Of a DNA stretch of 64,000 nt, positions 12,201 to 25,600 are shown one piece after another; position 1 is the stretch's first letter, and each line of letters starts with the position of its first letter. The notes under the pieces are model-generated. The model made no database searches and was not told the origin of the DNA. It saw nothing but the letters and a program-made list of their open reading frames with translations. The position numbers and the translations under genes were made by a program. Origin of the DNA: Anseranas semipalmata. Its lineage: Eukaryota > Chordata > Aves > Anseriformes > Anseranatidae. The stretch is taken from positions 35,560-99,559 of the forward strand of contig VXAA01003392.1 in the NCBI GenBank assembly GCA_013399115.1, written 5' to 3'.

Positions 12201-15200
12201 GACATTAAACAAATGTCTGCAACAGGGAATAACAAAATATTTAAAAATACCAAAATTTGGGAATGCCAAAAGACTAAAATATTTAAAAAACATATTAAAA
12301 AAATTCGTCAAGAACTGATATGTTCAATAGTCTGATACACTTTATGCAACCATAATACTTGTCTTAAAACCTTCAGGCCATATTATATCGAAAAAAATCA
12401 ATATATGTCATGCATTTATCATAAAACATTTATTTTATTTTTGTTATTATAAGGCATTTTAACTGAGTAACTAAATCACCATTGACTATGAATACTATTT
12501 TCAAGTGCCGCTTCTTCAACTTTATAGAATTCTATACACTTTTTTCTTTATACACATGCATGCATGCATTTCCAGTTATAGTGTAGTCAGCTTCCTGTCC
12601 TGCTCCACACCAACAAAAGCAGAGTGGATTACATTTAGCTGGTTTCGTTTGTTTTATATACAATTTTTTTTTATCTGCTACCAGAAATTCACATAATAAA
12701 TGTAATGTTCAGCTCCCAACTCTTTTTGACCCAGTGCAAATATATTCTTCAGAATTCAGCTGGCCGTGCCTAGCAAAGTTTTCTGGATATTCCGAAATAT
12801 ATTGTTCAATGTATTAAGCATTGAATAATGATCATAAGAACAGACAAAGTCAATCATCAGAAACTCTCTGGGATCCAGTTCAAAAACTGATATGTTGTTA
12901 TCAAACAGTTATCAAAACTAAGTTCTTCTCTATCCCTGACAAGATTTCTGAGCAGGGAAATGAGTACAGAATAATTCCTCATGTTTTGTCCCATTCTGAG
13001 CAGAAGTATTTTTTTATTATTATTATTAATCAGTGCAATCCTCTCCAAAAATGTTATTTCAAAATGTAAGTAAAATTAAAGGCTTGAGCTTTCCTTCCCA
13101 AAGTACAGAAAATGGATACTGATGTGAATTATACAAGGACAAAATCTGACACTACTCTGTAGATTATCTAGCATTACAGAATGCTGTGAAGCAATAAATG
13201 CACTAAATTGAAACTAATGTTTCAAGTAGGATGCAAAGCACCCACTGAAATCTGCTCCCCAAATGCTATTAGCTGCAGTTCTATGTCTTTCATACTGCAT
13301 GTCTTAAAACACAAAGTTTTACTGTGTCAATACCTCATTTTCAGCATCGCCATCTTGTTGCTCCGATCACTGAAATTCAGCTCAGACATCCCAAGCACAG
13401 CTTATTACAAGGCTCTGAACATGCACTGCTGTGTAGGAAGCAGCCAGAATTTTCCCAATATCAGTTGTTAAAAAACAATACTTTTGAAACTACAATGCAT
13501 GTATTCATTTTATACTGGTGGCTTAGCATGGTTTGCTTTTTTGATTATGTTACTAAAATGTTAGAGAGTTTGATATAAATTCACAAGAGAGTTGCTGCAC
13601 AGCAAGCCTGTGGCATGGTATTCTTTTGCACATCAAGTTCCTGTAAATGAGCTGATCAAGTAGTCTTGGACATAAATGAGCCTGGATATAGCTTTAAGAT
13701 ATACTCTACCTCATTAATCAGTCTCTAAGTTACCCTCTGTCTTTTCAAAAATTCACCCATTTCAGCTGATGCAGTACTCTTGCCTGAACTTGCTCAGAAT
13801 TGCTGTATGCTGCTGAACAGCTGTTATCTTTGCTGCAAACAAGCTTCTCAATCACGGCAAGACAGTCCCTGAAAACTGATGAGGTTTAAAAAAAGCTTGA
13901 GAAATCTTTGTGTTAGAAGTGTTATAATAAGATGTGGATTATTACCAGTGTTGCAGCCACAACATCCAGTCACACAGAGCTGCTGCTGACAGCACACGCT
14001 TCTGTCCCTATGCAACAGGGCAGAGCAGATCTGATCGGTATATAGGAACACTTCACCACGCCCACATGCAATACCCTCTCCTCCGCTGCAGGAGACACGC
14101 ATCTGGATTTAAAATAATTGCATGGATTATCCGTTGTTGCACTGTATTTAGAAATCAGGAAATTAACTCAGGATGAAGGCTGTATCTCCTTAGGCCACAA
14201 GTCACACTTTGACCAGCACCTCCCAGCCCTGCTGGGAATGGACATTGCCTCAACCCAACCGTGCTGCCTGGCCAGCCAGGCTGTCATGCTGCTCTTTGGT
14301 ATAATACTTTCATAAAGAGCTCACTGTGATCTCTTCAAAGACACTAATGTCTTAAATAAAGAACAAAACTAGGGCATTTGTATTTGACTTGCTAATATAA
14401 TATCATACTGACACCTGTGGCTATATGTAGCCATGCTTTAGTCACGGGAAATTATATCTGCAGGGCTAGCAGTTCCTTATCAGGCTTTATTATAGTTTTA
14501 TTATGCTACTATGCTTACTAGTATTTCTCCCTCCTTCCACAACATCACCTCTAGGTGGCAGGTGCATGTGAACCTTAGAGTAATGTGAAGTTGTTCTGTA
14601 GCCTGTGAGCAATTAATACCGGGGAGTCATCACTCCTCACATGGGAAAGATATCAAGTATTTCACAGCACATACAGTATTTCTATCACTAAAATAGGTGG
14701 TAAGAAATAACAATATAAATAAACAATATAAGTTAAGCTTCTAGAATATAGTCATGGAGTTCATACAAAGGACACTGAATTGTGCACAGGATGTGCAGAT
14801 TTACCCTGCTCTTAATTGGAACCAGGAATACAGATAAATAAAAGTCACATTTACCCTTGCATGGATTGTTTAGCAATTGCAGTAGCATTTCTGTTTTATA
14901 AGTGTCACCATCAGAGCAGACATTAGGAACGGTATTTGAAGTGCTGGATCCTGGGATTTTTGGCTGCTATGAGCACCCAGCCAGCTTGGGAGCATGAGCC
15001 ATTAGATCAGAATGCTCTGGGAGGTAAGAAATCAGTTTTGCTTGGATTTCAGCACCAACACAGAGTTTCAAGCCCATTATTTTTTGGCAACATGATTATA
15101 TCAGTTACAGTAAATTATATTTACGTACTACAATACTTACAATGAAAAAAACAGTAATACAATCAACAGATATATACTTGATTATACATTTTACTACAGA

Positions 15201-17127
15201 TCACGTTCAGCCCCTGGTCAGCAAGTATTACATACATTTTAAGAACTGGGACAGCACTAGGTATTCAGACCAGCCCTTTTCCACCATTACCCCTTTCAAT
15301 ACTGAATCCACTAGAACCCACTCTCCATATATATACCTTTCTGCTGCCTGGCACCTAGGCAGAACTTTGTTAAAGTTATAAAAATAAATTTATAATTATA
15401 AAGTTATAATACTATTGTGCTTGAGAACATGTCACTATTTCTGACACTTTTTAAACCATGAGACAAACTGTTTGAACAAGCATTACTTGACAAAAGCATA
15501 ATTCCTTCATGGAGGTCTAATCCTTCTTCAGGAGCAGTCAAAGCTCTCTGGCAGCAGAAACAGCTATTTAACTTGAGCACTAAAACTGCTGATTAATCTA
15601 AGTTCTGAAGTGTAAGAAAGAAATAATCACTTACCTGTAGAATCTTGACTTAAAGTTTCTTGACTACTACTGCAGTATGAAGGCACTGGAGTAATAGAAA
15701 GTGAAGCTGGGCAGGATAATGGAAATAAGTCATTTTGCGTAGGAAAATATTGAAATACAGGACCACAGACATCTTCAGAAAAGGTGAGAGGGAGGTGAGG
15801 GTTCGGATTTTTCCAACGAAGCAGTCCTACTGCAAGAGCACCAACAGCGTCAGAACCTAACAACAAACATTTGAAGTTAAAACCTGTGCCCTTGCTATGC
15901 AGTAGCTCATGATTTTGGAGAAGAAAGCTATAATAAGGTAATATAAATTCCTAGTTTGAGTTTATTTGAGGTAGCCACTAGATAGATAAGTACATACATC
16001 AAGGACTGTCAGGTGTGGCCACTCCAGAGAAAGAACGGGGTGGCAGTGCAGCAAGTTCAGTGAAATATAGTAAAATATTGCTGGATAATAGAGAGGATTG
16101 CAGTAGATGACATTTAACATGCATCCTTCCTACTTTCATCCCTTTCTTCAGACAAAATTTCGGTTCATGATTTTTTGGACACAGGATTAGTGGATATTCT
16201 AGTGGGCTAAACTCCATTATATTATTAGATTTCTGTTGCAACCTACAATACATTTCAGCGTATCAATAATACTGACCAGGGAGCTGGCAACAGATGGCTT
16301 TGTCTGGGTGTACCGAAAACACAGCTTTTTGCTCAGCCTTCCTTGTGGTCATTTGGATTTCTCTGTATGCAGGTACCCACTAACGAAGGACTACTCTTGT
16401 ACCATAGTGTCTGACTGCTTTATTATGAATGCTCGGGAAGATGAAAGCATTAATATGTACATATGATATACAATTTATAGCTAGTTTTTGACTGCAGATA
16501 TAATAATGAAAAATCCATAAGCACTTCTAACATCTCACTCTATGTTCAGATTTTTAAAATAAGCTTGCAGCCCCTCCTTTCTCCAATATCATTTCCACTA
16601 GACATCGATTTTCACTTTCACCAATAGAGGGGCATTCTATAAACTCATCTGAAAGCACATAGAATTGATTTTTTTTTTTTTCTGTGGGAGAAAAAAAAAA
16701 CACAAACCACAAATACTACAAATGGAAGAGGCCATCAGTTTTCTTATTTATCTATTAATCTATTCAGGAACATACTGCCCATACTAAAAGCTCCAGTTTC
16801 TCTTAGAGGTTTATCTGCAAGGGAGCATATGCTGCAGCTGTAAGCATATAGCATACAGACTCTGAGACTGACAAACTAAACTACACTATAGGAAATTTAT
16901 AAATAAAACTACTCAGAACTCTTGGGTGAAGACAGGGCCTCTAAGATTTTAGTTGATGTGGCTATTGAGATTAAACAAAAGTAAACAACAGCTTTCACCA
17001 TAACTGCTTCTTGTAGCCACATTAGAATAATTGTCTAGTAACAGTATTATGTGCAGAAATGCATATATATTGATAGTACATAAGTGTACTTAGATATAAA
17101 TATCTAGATATAGATGTATTTCCACAC
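12201..17127. other. Intergenic stretch with one candidate exon
   Basis: AT-rich DNA containing only the 222-base candidate exon at 15635-15856. No tRNA, known exon or clear mobile element was recognised. Confidence 0.55.
15635..15856 (-). other. Unidentified candidate protein-coding exon (222 bases)
   Basis: On the minus strand an open frame is flanked by acceptor TTTGTTGTTAG (AG at 15857-15858) and a consensus donor ACAG/GTAAGT (15634-15629). The length is a multiple of three, with split codons of the same phase at both ends, so it could be included or skipped without frameshift. It reads SDAVGALAVGLLRWKNPNPH LPLTFSEDVCGPVFQYFPTQ NDLFPLSCPASLSITPVPSY CSSSQETLSQDST, a Pro/Ser-rich sequence with no domain I recognise. 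It lies between GAS2L3 and the expected position of ANO4, in their orientation. It does not match ANO4 as I remember it. It could be a lineage-specific exon, a lncRNA exon, or chance. Confidence 0.3.
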
Positions 17128-17160
17128 ACACAAATTCGAGAGAGAGAGAGAGAATGAATG
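17128..17160 (+). repeat. Short (CA)n / (GA)n / (GAAT)n simple repeats
   Basis: CACACACACA, then GAGAGAGAGAGAGA, then GAATGAATGAAT in immediate succession. Confidence 0.9.
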
Positions 17161-17265
17161 AATCTGGGACACTCAGTTAATGTCATAATTCTAAATCACA
17201 AAGCCTTAGTAGGAGTTTCTTTTGTGCTTGGTGAAGTAGAAAGCTTTCAAGAAAAAAAAAAAAAA

Positions 17266-17330
17266 NNNNNNNNNNNNNNNNNNNNNNNNNNNNNNNNNNN
17301 NNNNNNNNNNNNNNNNNNNNNNNNNNNNNN
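17266..17330. other. Assembly gap (65 N) inside an A run
   Basis: N flanked by a 14-base A run on the left and an 18-base A run (after one T) on the right. Probably an unresolved homopolymer or low-complexity tract. Confidence 0.99.
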
Positions 17331-17599
17331 TAAAAAAAAAAAAAAAAAAGGCAGAAACCACTTTAAAAGTTGTCAGAGTTCAAGAATTTATCTTTCAAGG
17401 TATGCACAACTTCATGAATCATTGCCAAAGGCAAGGAACCGGCTAACCATGCTGCTGCATGGACAGATGTGCTCGACTGCACGATACACGCACAGGCTCT
17501 TTCTGCCTGCTTTGCTTTACCAGCTGACAGCAAAGCAGCAGCTGAAACAGAGGAAAGCACCTGAAAAAAAAAAAACTTCTGCAGCAACTACACGTTCTT

Positions 17600-19600
17600 T
17601 TAAATTGTGCCAAGATTTTCACAATTGAAAGCAGCCAAGGAATGCAGTCTCTAGCTCTCAAGGCAGCTCCTCGATCACAAGGCAGGGAAAGGGTTGCTGA
17701 GACGCGCCGGGGGAGACTGCTTCGCGGCACGATAGTTTACGGCTGGAAGCACAGCAGCACTTAAGGATCTGCAGACAATGTTCCTGCTGCAAGCTTAATG
17801 CTCTCCCCAGGTGTGTAGATACAGCTACGCTCTGCAGAAAAACAAGTACATGCACTCTTTATTAGCAACATGTAAATTAAATTAAATTGCATGTTCTGGA
17901 ACTGTTTCTCCCAATGAAGATGACAGAAGGGGGCTTGATGGTTCCCTAGGGCTTTGCAGATGCAATGCCCCAAGGAGTAAGTCTTGAGGCTTGAAAAAGG
18001 CTACAAACCTGTCTACCCTGGTTCCTCAGGTTTTCCTACCAGACAACCACCCCTTATGTACTGCCCACACCGCTACAGATGTTTCCCTTCCTCTCTGCAG
18101 CTTTCTGTGAAGTGGTTGATTTGCATCTCCCGAGTTGTCTCTCTGCTGTGCCTGGATGGCTCCCAGGCTGGTTCTCTCACAGACACCACCACGCACAAAA
18201 ATTCTCCCTGAAAACCTAAAATTTTGTATATCCTCCTGCAACAGCAATCCTCAGAAACAATCCCTAATACTCGTCCTCCCCCATCGCCACAGGAATGCCA
18301 CACACCAAACACATAACTGGGTAAACTCCTGCCTCTGCCCCACGACGGAACAAACGCAAACTACCCAAGTGAGACGAAGAACCAATTTACCCTGCAGGGT
18401 CCACGAGCCCACCCTACCTGGGCTGCAGGCTGCCACTGCCGCAGGGGGACAGTGGCCGGTCCCTCGTGGCCCACGCACCCGCAGACCCTTGCTGCCGGCT
18501 GGCATGCAGGAAGCCCCCATCCTGCAGCACCTCTTCTCCCCTCCGCCGCTGCTCCTGCTGCCTCCTGTAGCCTGCAGGGTACACACCGGCCACATGCTGC
18601 AAGCTCAGTCTTGCCATTTAAAGCTTTTTTTTTTTTTTTTTTTTCCTCCCTCCTCCTCTCTCTCACTTTGCCAGCTAGTCCCAATCCTCGCAGTTAGACA
18701 AACCTTTCCCCTCCTGCACGGCTGCTGCTCCAGCCGGGGTGCTCCGTAGGGAACCAAACTCCATCAGAGGAGAAAAAAAGGCACCAGCATGCTCAGGAGG
18801 CTTTGCGGAGACACACACGTGTTTGTTCGGTTAACACCTTCGCAGTGCACAACCCTCCCTGATGACTGCGTAAGGACAGCCAGGCACGGCTGTCCCACGC
18901 AGGGACATGAGGCTGCTTCAGGGTGAGCCAAACACACCTGCACAAAAGATGGTGCAACAAAAAGAAGTGTATGTATGGAGAGCAAACCCCCACGTAGTAC
19001 CGTCTACAGAAAACACAAAGCCAAGTCCAAGAGACTTTAGGGATGAATTTCAACCCTATGTCACTGAATGGGCTGCTCCACTGCCTCACCTGCCCCTGCT
19101 CAGGGCAGGGGGTAGAAAGCCCAAGAGAATTGCTGGGCCTGGTGGTAAGAGCCTGCCCTGGTGAGCAGGGCCAGCTCCTTGCTCCCCTCTTCCACAGAGG
19201 CCACAGCTGGGAGGGAGACCAGGGCCACCTGAGTTGCAGGCTCTGCTGTTCTCCTCCAGAGGCTTAAGCCCAGCTGTCAGTCCCCAGTTTACAGCTGTCC
19301 AGAAACCCCTAAAACCCCTTCCCGGTAAGATACTGTTCTACAGAGCCCCTCTAGCAGAGTAACCCGCTGAGAGACCTTGACAGGCTGGGGTGGGCCTGCT
19401 GCTGCTGGTCACAGCTGGACCAGGTGGGGCAGGACACCCCTCATCTCGTGGTGTAAAACTCCCCCAGTCCTAGCAGCAGCTCTGGGTCTCTCCCAGGAGG
19501 ACAATTAAAAGCCCAGCAATGCAGGGGAGGACAACAGGAGCGGGACCATGCCTGAGATCAGAGTTCACTTTGCTGCCTGCCCAGCTTGCTTATGAGCCTG
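17600..19600. promoter_or_regulatory. GC-richer block, possible transcription start region
   Basis: This stretch, richest between about 18.36 and 18.6 kb (for example GCTGCCACTGCCGCAGGGGG and TCCCCTCCGCCGCTGCTCC), stands out from AT-rich surroundings. CpG is moderate, less than in the 50-kb block. On the minus strand, splice-donor-like CCCAG/GTAGGG and CAGG/GTAAAT follow it. Conserved gene order places ANO4 next on this strand, so an ANO4 leader exon is one possibility. Overlapping open frames in all directions (for example 18135-18749) look compositional. Confidence 0.25.
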
Positions 19601-22600
19601 ACCCGAAATATTTCCTGGGGTACCTGCTCTGCAAGATGCTCTCTATATTCTCTGGTTAACCCTTCTAAGCAGCTAAGGGGGGTTAGACACCTCATCTCCA
19701 AATATCTTTAGCAGAATGAAAAGTCTTGGTCCCTTTTGATGATCCTGTTTTCAAGTGAGCTACTTAAAAAGAATACAATACCTGAAGACACAGGCAAATT
19801 CTGCTCTTCTCCATTTTGACTGAATCAAATGTTTATGCATATACTATTAATGAACTTTAAAATTCTAGCTAAAAGATCATTTAGCAAAACAAGTGGCCAA
19901 CCCACAGAAATTATAAATAAGATTAGAAAATAAAACTTAATGAAGCCATATGTCACAAACATCATCCTTAAAAGAGAAGGAAATATATCAACTCTACAGT
20001 GGGTAGTGATGGAGAAACAAAAACAGGATTTGGGAGTGGGAGAAGAATAGAGTTGAAACATCTCATTTAAAATTGAATCTGGTGCACTCCCCTTTGAGAT
20101 TCATCCTCAGCAAGTGGAATCTCACCATCCCAATGGTATTTCAGTCTCCATCAAGTTACACACTATTTTGAACCAAATCGCAGCAACAAGTCCAGCTACA
20201 CTGGGTCTCTAAGAGACTTAGCTCTGCTAGAGGAATCCAACAGATGAATGATTGCTCAGAAAACGTTCAAATGAAAATGTTTTTGTTGGCCAAAGAGACA
20301 GAGCATTTGAGGAATGGGGTGTTGAGAGCCCAACAGCCAACATGCATGGATCTTATATAGATCAAGCTGAGGAAAGCCCATTTTATCCAAGTTTTTCCCA
20401 CCCCAGCTATTCTGCTTGAGGATTTCTGTCCCCAGCAAACTCTGCCCCCTCTGAATTCAGACAAAATCTATTTTCAAAATAGATCAGCACCTTGGTCTGC
20501 AGCACTATCCTTGTCTTTCTTCTTCACCCTCACCCTACATCATCCTACTCTAAACTCATCTAGCAACCTGGCATTCATGACCTAGAAAGCAGAAGCACAC
20601 CATGGCAGAGCACATCTTCTCTTCTGTACTGACGAGACACTTGAAGCCACCGTTGTTCCAGCATACACATTAATAGGCTACAGAATTACTACTTGATATT
20701 CCTATTGCAATTAAACAGAGAGATGTGTATAGAATATTCATAGCCATCACCTCTGTTCTTCACAAAAAAAGAAAAAGTTATAGTCACCAAGTATTTTACA
20801 GAAAATACTAATAAGTATAAACATTTACACAGAAACAAAGGTGAAAGTTGTCCAAACTCTGCAGGAGTACAGTTGAATTGCCAATATGCCAATCTAACAT
20901 ACCGGCTGTATTTTCTTTTATATATTAAAGCACGTGTACATGAATGTATTGGGAAGCAAAGTTTTTTAGTTTTTTTTTTTTTAAAGTAAAAAATTTTATT
21001 CAAAGATTTTTTTTTTTTTTTTTTTACTAAATAGATGCATTTTTTTCAACCTGCTAATGTAATCCAGTTTTGCATGCAGAGCAGATGCTAATTAGCCTAC
21101 ACAGAAAGGAATTAGTAGTTTTATCCAGAGTATTTTTCTGGATGAGTTCATAATAATTTGTTCTGGATAAACCTTTGCCATTCTTTCCCTGGAAAGATAC
21201 ATTGTGGGTATAGATGACTAAAGGTAATATGGCAACAAAAATCACAATAACAGACCAACAGTACCACTCTCTACAAAGTAAAACAACTCATTAGTCATAT
21301 CAGCATTTTTTTAATCTTGCATATTTCTGGTATATATACGTATATAGATATATTTAGCCAAATGGGATGACAATAATTACTTTCAAGAAATTCTGTGCCA
21401 ACTAAGCATATTTGACATTCGCACACAGCATAAAACTGAAAGTGCATATGCAGGACTTTTCTCAAAGTTTGGGTTAAGCAGAAAAACAGCTTTTAGCCTT
21501 ATTATATCTATACATGTCCCAGTTCAAGCTTTTGAGCTTAACATCTCCTTGCCCAGCTTTCAAACGCTGGCATTAGCTGGTATAATGTCTAACACTTAAC
21601 CAGATACAAAAGAGCAACTTAACCATGTTATGTTAACAAGGATTTGAAGTGGCAAATTTATTTTCCATCTTGGCAATCAGTCTTTCCTTTCCCCTTTGTG
21701 GAAAGGGAATTATCCTTTAGCTGCCTCTCATTTCAGATACGTACTCTCAGATATTCTCAGACATATATTCTCAAGGGAGATCCAGATTTCCCATGGCTGT
21801 TATTAATTGCTTCACATCTAGACTGGACAAGAACTGACATTATTGCAAACCTTTGCTAAAAGTGAAAGATAGATCTTTAACAGAGGAAACAAATCGCTAA
21901 GTGCCATTTATATTTATAGATACGTACACATACATATACACATACACTTAAGAAATAAAATGAGTACTATTATTGCACCTACTATTGCAGCAACTGCCTA
22001 TGGTTTGCATTAAGACTACACATGCACATTGAAGGACAGAGTTTGGGGTTCAACCACAGAACAGCAGACGCGTAGCAGAACCTACAGCATAAAGCAGAAG
22101 GGCATATTCTCTCTGCATTACTTCAGTTAACTGAATTAGATGGCTAGTGTCCCCAAGTTCTTTTAATAAATGACAAGAGCAAGGACCATCTCAAGAGTCA
22201 TTTGTAGCAAGATCGTAACTGTGGTCTGCAAATTATTCTCAAGAACTTTTCTTCATCTCCCTTAAGTACAGATACAGCATAACAGAACTAGCTACCTAGT
22301 TTAGCTGGTTCAATTAATTCCATGAAGATGGGCAGTGCAAACAATCATTCCAAGTATCCATTTTGTGATTCAGTCTTCCAATTTTTGCTGCGTTCAATAA
22401 GCATTGAAGAGATTATCGTGGAGAGGCAATTCTACAAGTGCATTTCCCAGTTCTGCAGGAAAGAGCAGCACCAGACTCCACCAATTGCCCTCCTTTACAC
22501 AGGGGATGCACCAAAATCCAGGAGAGAGAGAAAATCATAAGGAGATGACGTTGCCCATCTATGCAGCTCAAGGCAAAAAATTATATTAAGGACAAGGTGT

Positions 22601-25600
22601 CATCCCCCCCGGTCTCACTGCAGAGCACAGGGCAGAACACCTGTCAGAAGCAGAACAGCCCAGGGTTCAAAAACTGCAAAAAAGATCTTGTCTTCTTAAC
22701 TAAGGATTTTGAGACTGCTTCCTATGGAAAGAGAAAGTTGAAATAGCAGTTTTGGAAACACCTAAAAGAAAATTGGAGAAAAACTTTTGATCTGGGTATG
22801 CACAGAAGGATCTATGTCAGTAACAGAAGCCTAGATCTTTAACTGATCAACTCATACCATGCTTATCTGTCAGATGACTCCAGCTTGACTGGGAGCTATT
22901 GGTGAGTCTTTTCATGTTAATGCAATAGAGCAGACTGTTATGGATGTCCACTGTATCAGTGGTGGGATTGACAGGATGGATTTTTTTTGATAATCTGTTA
23001 GCTACAGCAGATGCAGTAGAAGCACTGCAAGTCCCTGGCATAGGCAAACCATAGTGGAGTGACTGGGGAGAGTTTGAGGACAGGAATTTCCCAAATGGGA
23101 AAAAGACTTGATTTACAGTAATACTTTATATCTACATTAGGGACTGGAACTTCATTAAAAATCCCCATCGCATAAAAAGCCCAGGAGAACGATCATTACA
23201 AACATTGTCCCTGAAAATCTCTAATGCACATCCTAATGGTGTTCCTTCATATCTCACTGAGATGGCAAAAGCACTGCTGAAGAGAGAAAGCCATTTACCC
23301 CTCTCCTATGATGGGGTTAAAATCGACTTCAGTCTCCAGTGCTGCAGGCGGTATGAAATATTCTCTAATTCCTACTTCCTCCCAAATATTTTTCCCCTTG
23401 CTGACCTATAGTCCCAAGCCCAAATCCTGGCATTTTGCTAAAGCCCACACAGGAACAGAACTCTTTAATTCCTCTTTAATTCTTTGTCTGGGCATCACTC
23501 CACCTGTACTTCAATGTCTGTTTCAAGCATTTAACAGTAAAAAGCACAAGTTAATTTTATTATAATTCTCTCTTGTTCATGTCCCTACATATGGCATATA
23601 TTTGCTAAATGCATTTGAGTAGGGCCAAAGCACTGAAAGAGAGGCTGTCGCAGGAATTGCTCAGTATGGAACCTAAGTGATTCAAGATGAAGAGTTACTA
23701 GTTGTCCTCTTTTCCAGTAGTAGTTTAAAAAAGGTTTAAGTCTTTTTTTATTTATTTATTCTTTTTCTTTAATATATACATATATATTATTGATACTACA
23801 TATGAATATTTTAATGAAAAGATAAGCATTTTAAGAAGAGACTGACTTGCTGTGTTCTCTAGTCTATACGGGAAGAAACCTTTAAATTGTTTGAAATCTG
23901 ACAGAACCAAAACCAATAAGCCTAACAGCTTTTCTTCCCATCAGTAACTATGATATTCTGGCTGAATAGAAGTTTAATAAATCTTAAAATATTTACTTTT
24001 TTTCTATGGGAGTGGAGAATAAATTATTGTACTTCACAGCAACAAGAAATTTGCTCAGGTCTCTCTATTTAACTAAGATTTCATACCTAGAAAAAGAAAA
24101 CAGCCCTCTTGTTGCAAGTGCTGACATAGATACAGGATTTGCTATAGACCTTGACAAAAAAAAAAAAAAAAGAACATCAATCACAATCTATTTGGGAAAT
24201 CTAACTGTGGACTGGAAACAAATTAGGAACACATTTCCCTAAGTCAAGCATTTAGACAACAGGAATAAAGAATTATATATATTCAGACATACATTACAGA
24301 CAGCTGGCTCTCCATCTAATATCACAGATAATTTGTGTCAGCGTAAAGTTCTCAATTTACCTCTTCACCTCCACATTGCAGACCCTGCAGTTTAAATGAA
24401 GGTAGGACAAACTTTCTTGCTCCTCCACAAGAGGAGCATCATCCGAACATATCAGGCTCCATAAGGTTTGCCAAGCTAAAGTGAACAGTTTGATAGGTGG
24501 CACGTGGATCAGCTTGGTTTTCTTTGTCATTGGATAATGTAGTGGTACTGGAAATTTCATCCAAATTTGAATCGACTATTCAGCTTCTCTCAACCATTTC
24601 CTGATCTCACATAGACTCATAACATTTTTACTTCTATCCTAAAACACTTATTTCTGTCCTGTTATTACACCTTTGTGCCCTAAATTACTGATTCTTAGAC
24701 AGTTTTCATTGTTAAAAAAATAAGGGATTGTTTTCTAGATGAGTGTTTGTGATAATGAGTGAAAGAACAAATATATAAAATATCAGCTTTTAACTTAAAA
24801 CTCTTCTGTTATTACTGACACCATTTGAATTTAATGGCAAGCCTAAGTTTTCACTAAGTTTGCACAGCTGAGGAAAAGATGAAAGGAGGGCTGTACTGGC
24901 TCACTTAACAGATCTCTCATTAAGGAATATTTCTGCAGCATCTTGAGCATGGTCTTATTTTACACACAGAAGGATGCTGTTCTCCCTAGCATAGCTGGAA
25001 AACTCCTCCTGCATAGAAATACAACATGCAGACACACAGTCTGAAACTTGTTTCCAAAGAGCCTGTCAAGCCACTGTTACATATCCATCTCCAGTTAAAA
25101 CACTGAGTTGACCTTAGCCTCAAGAAACACCATTACATCTCTTGTTGGTTTTATACTTTATGAATTGCAGAAGTCTGGGGAGCTCAGGCAGCTTAATTGC
25201 ACATGCCCTTGAACTTTTATTAGTCTGCCTGTACAGAATCAGATTTTTAGAGAAGAAAGTACTTGTTCAGCTAAAACCAAATGCTTTATTATCACATACA
25301 CACAAGATAAAAAGCAGCATTTACAAACGCTGCACTATTTTCTAGAAGCCAGAATTCAAATTTGTTTTTAAAAAATCCTTTTTGTTTATCTGTGCCAAGT
25401 GAAGGCAAGCAAAGTTTAATGCTACTTTAATTTGTTATCTAGTAGAACATTTGGTGGTGAACATTTTCAAAGAAGAGTCTTCCCAGAGAAGAAAAGAGCT
25501 AGTCAGGGCAGGAACAAAGTCACATGCTAACTGCACACCTTTGCTTTGCAGAGATCTTATTCAGTAATCCAGCACCACAAAGGCAATTTTCCTACTGATC

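Noticed and set aside
18135..18749. 204-codon Pro/Thr-rich plus-strand open frame and overlapping minus frames
   Set aside because: Open frames occur in several frames together in a GC-rich patch with a T17 run inside; compositional rather than coding.
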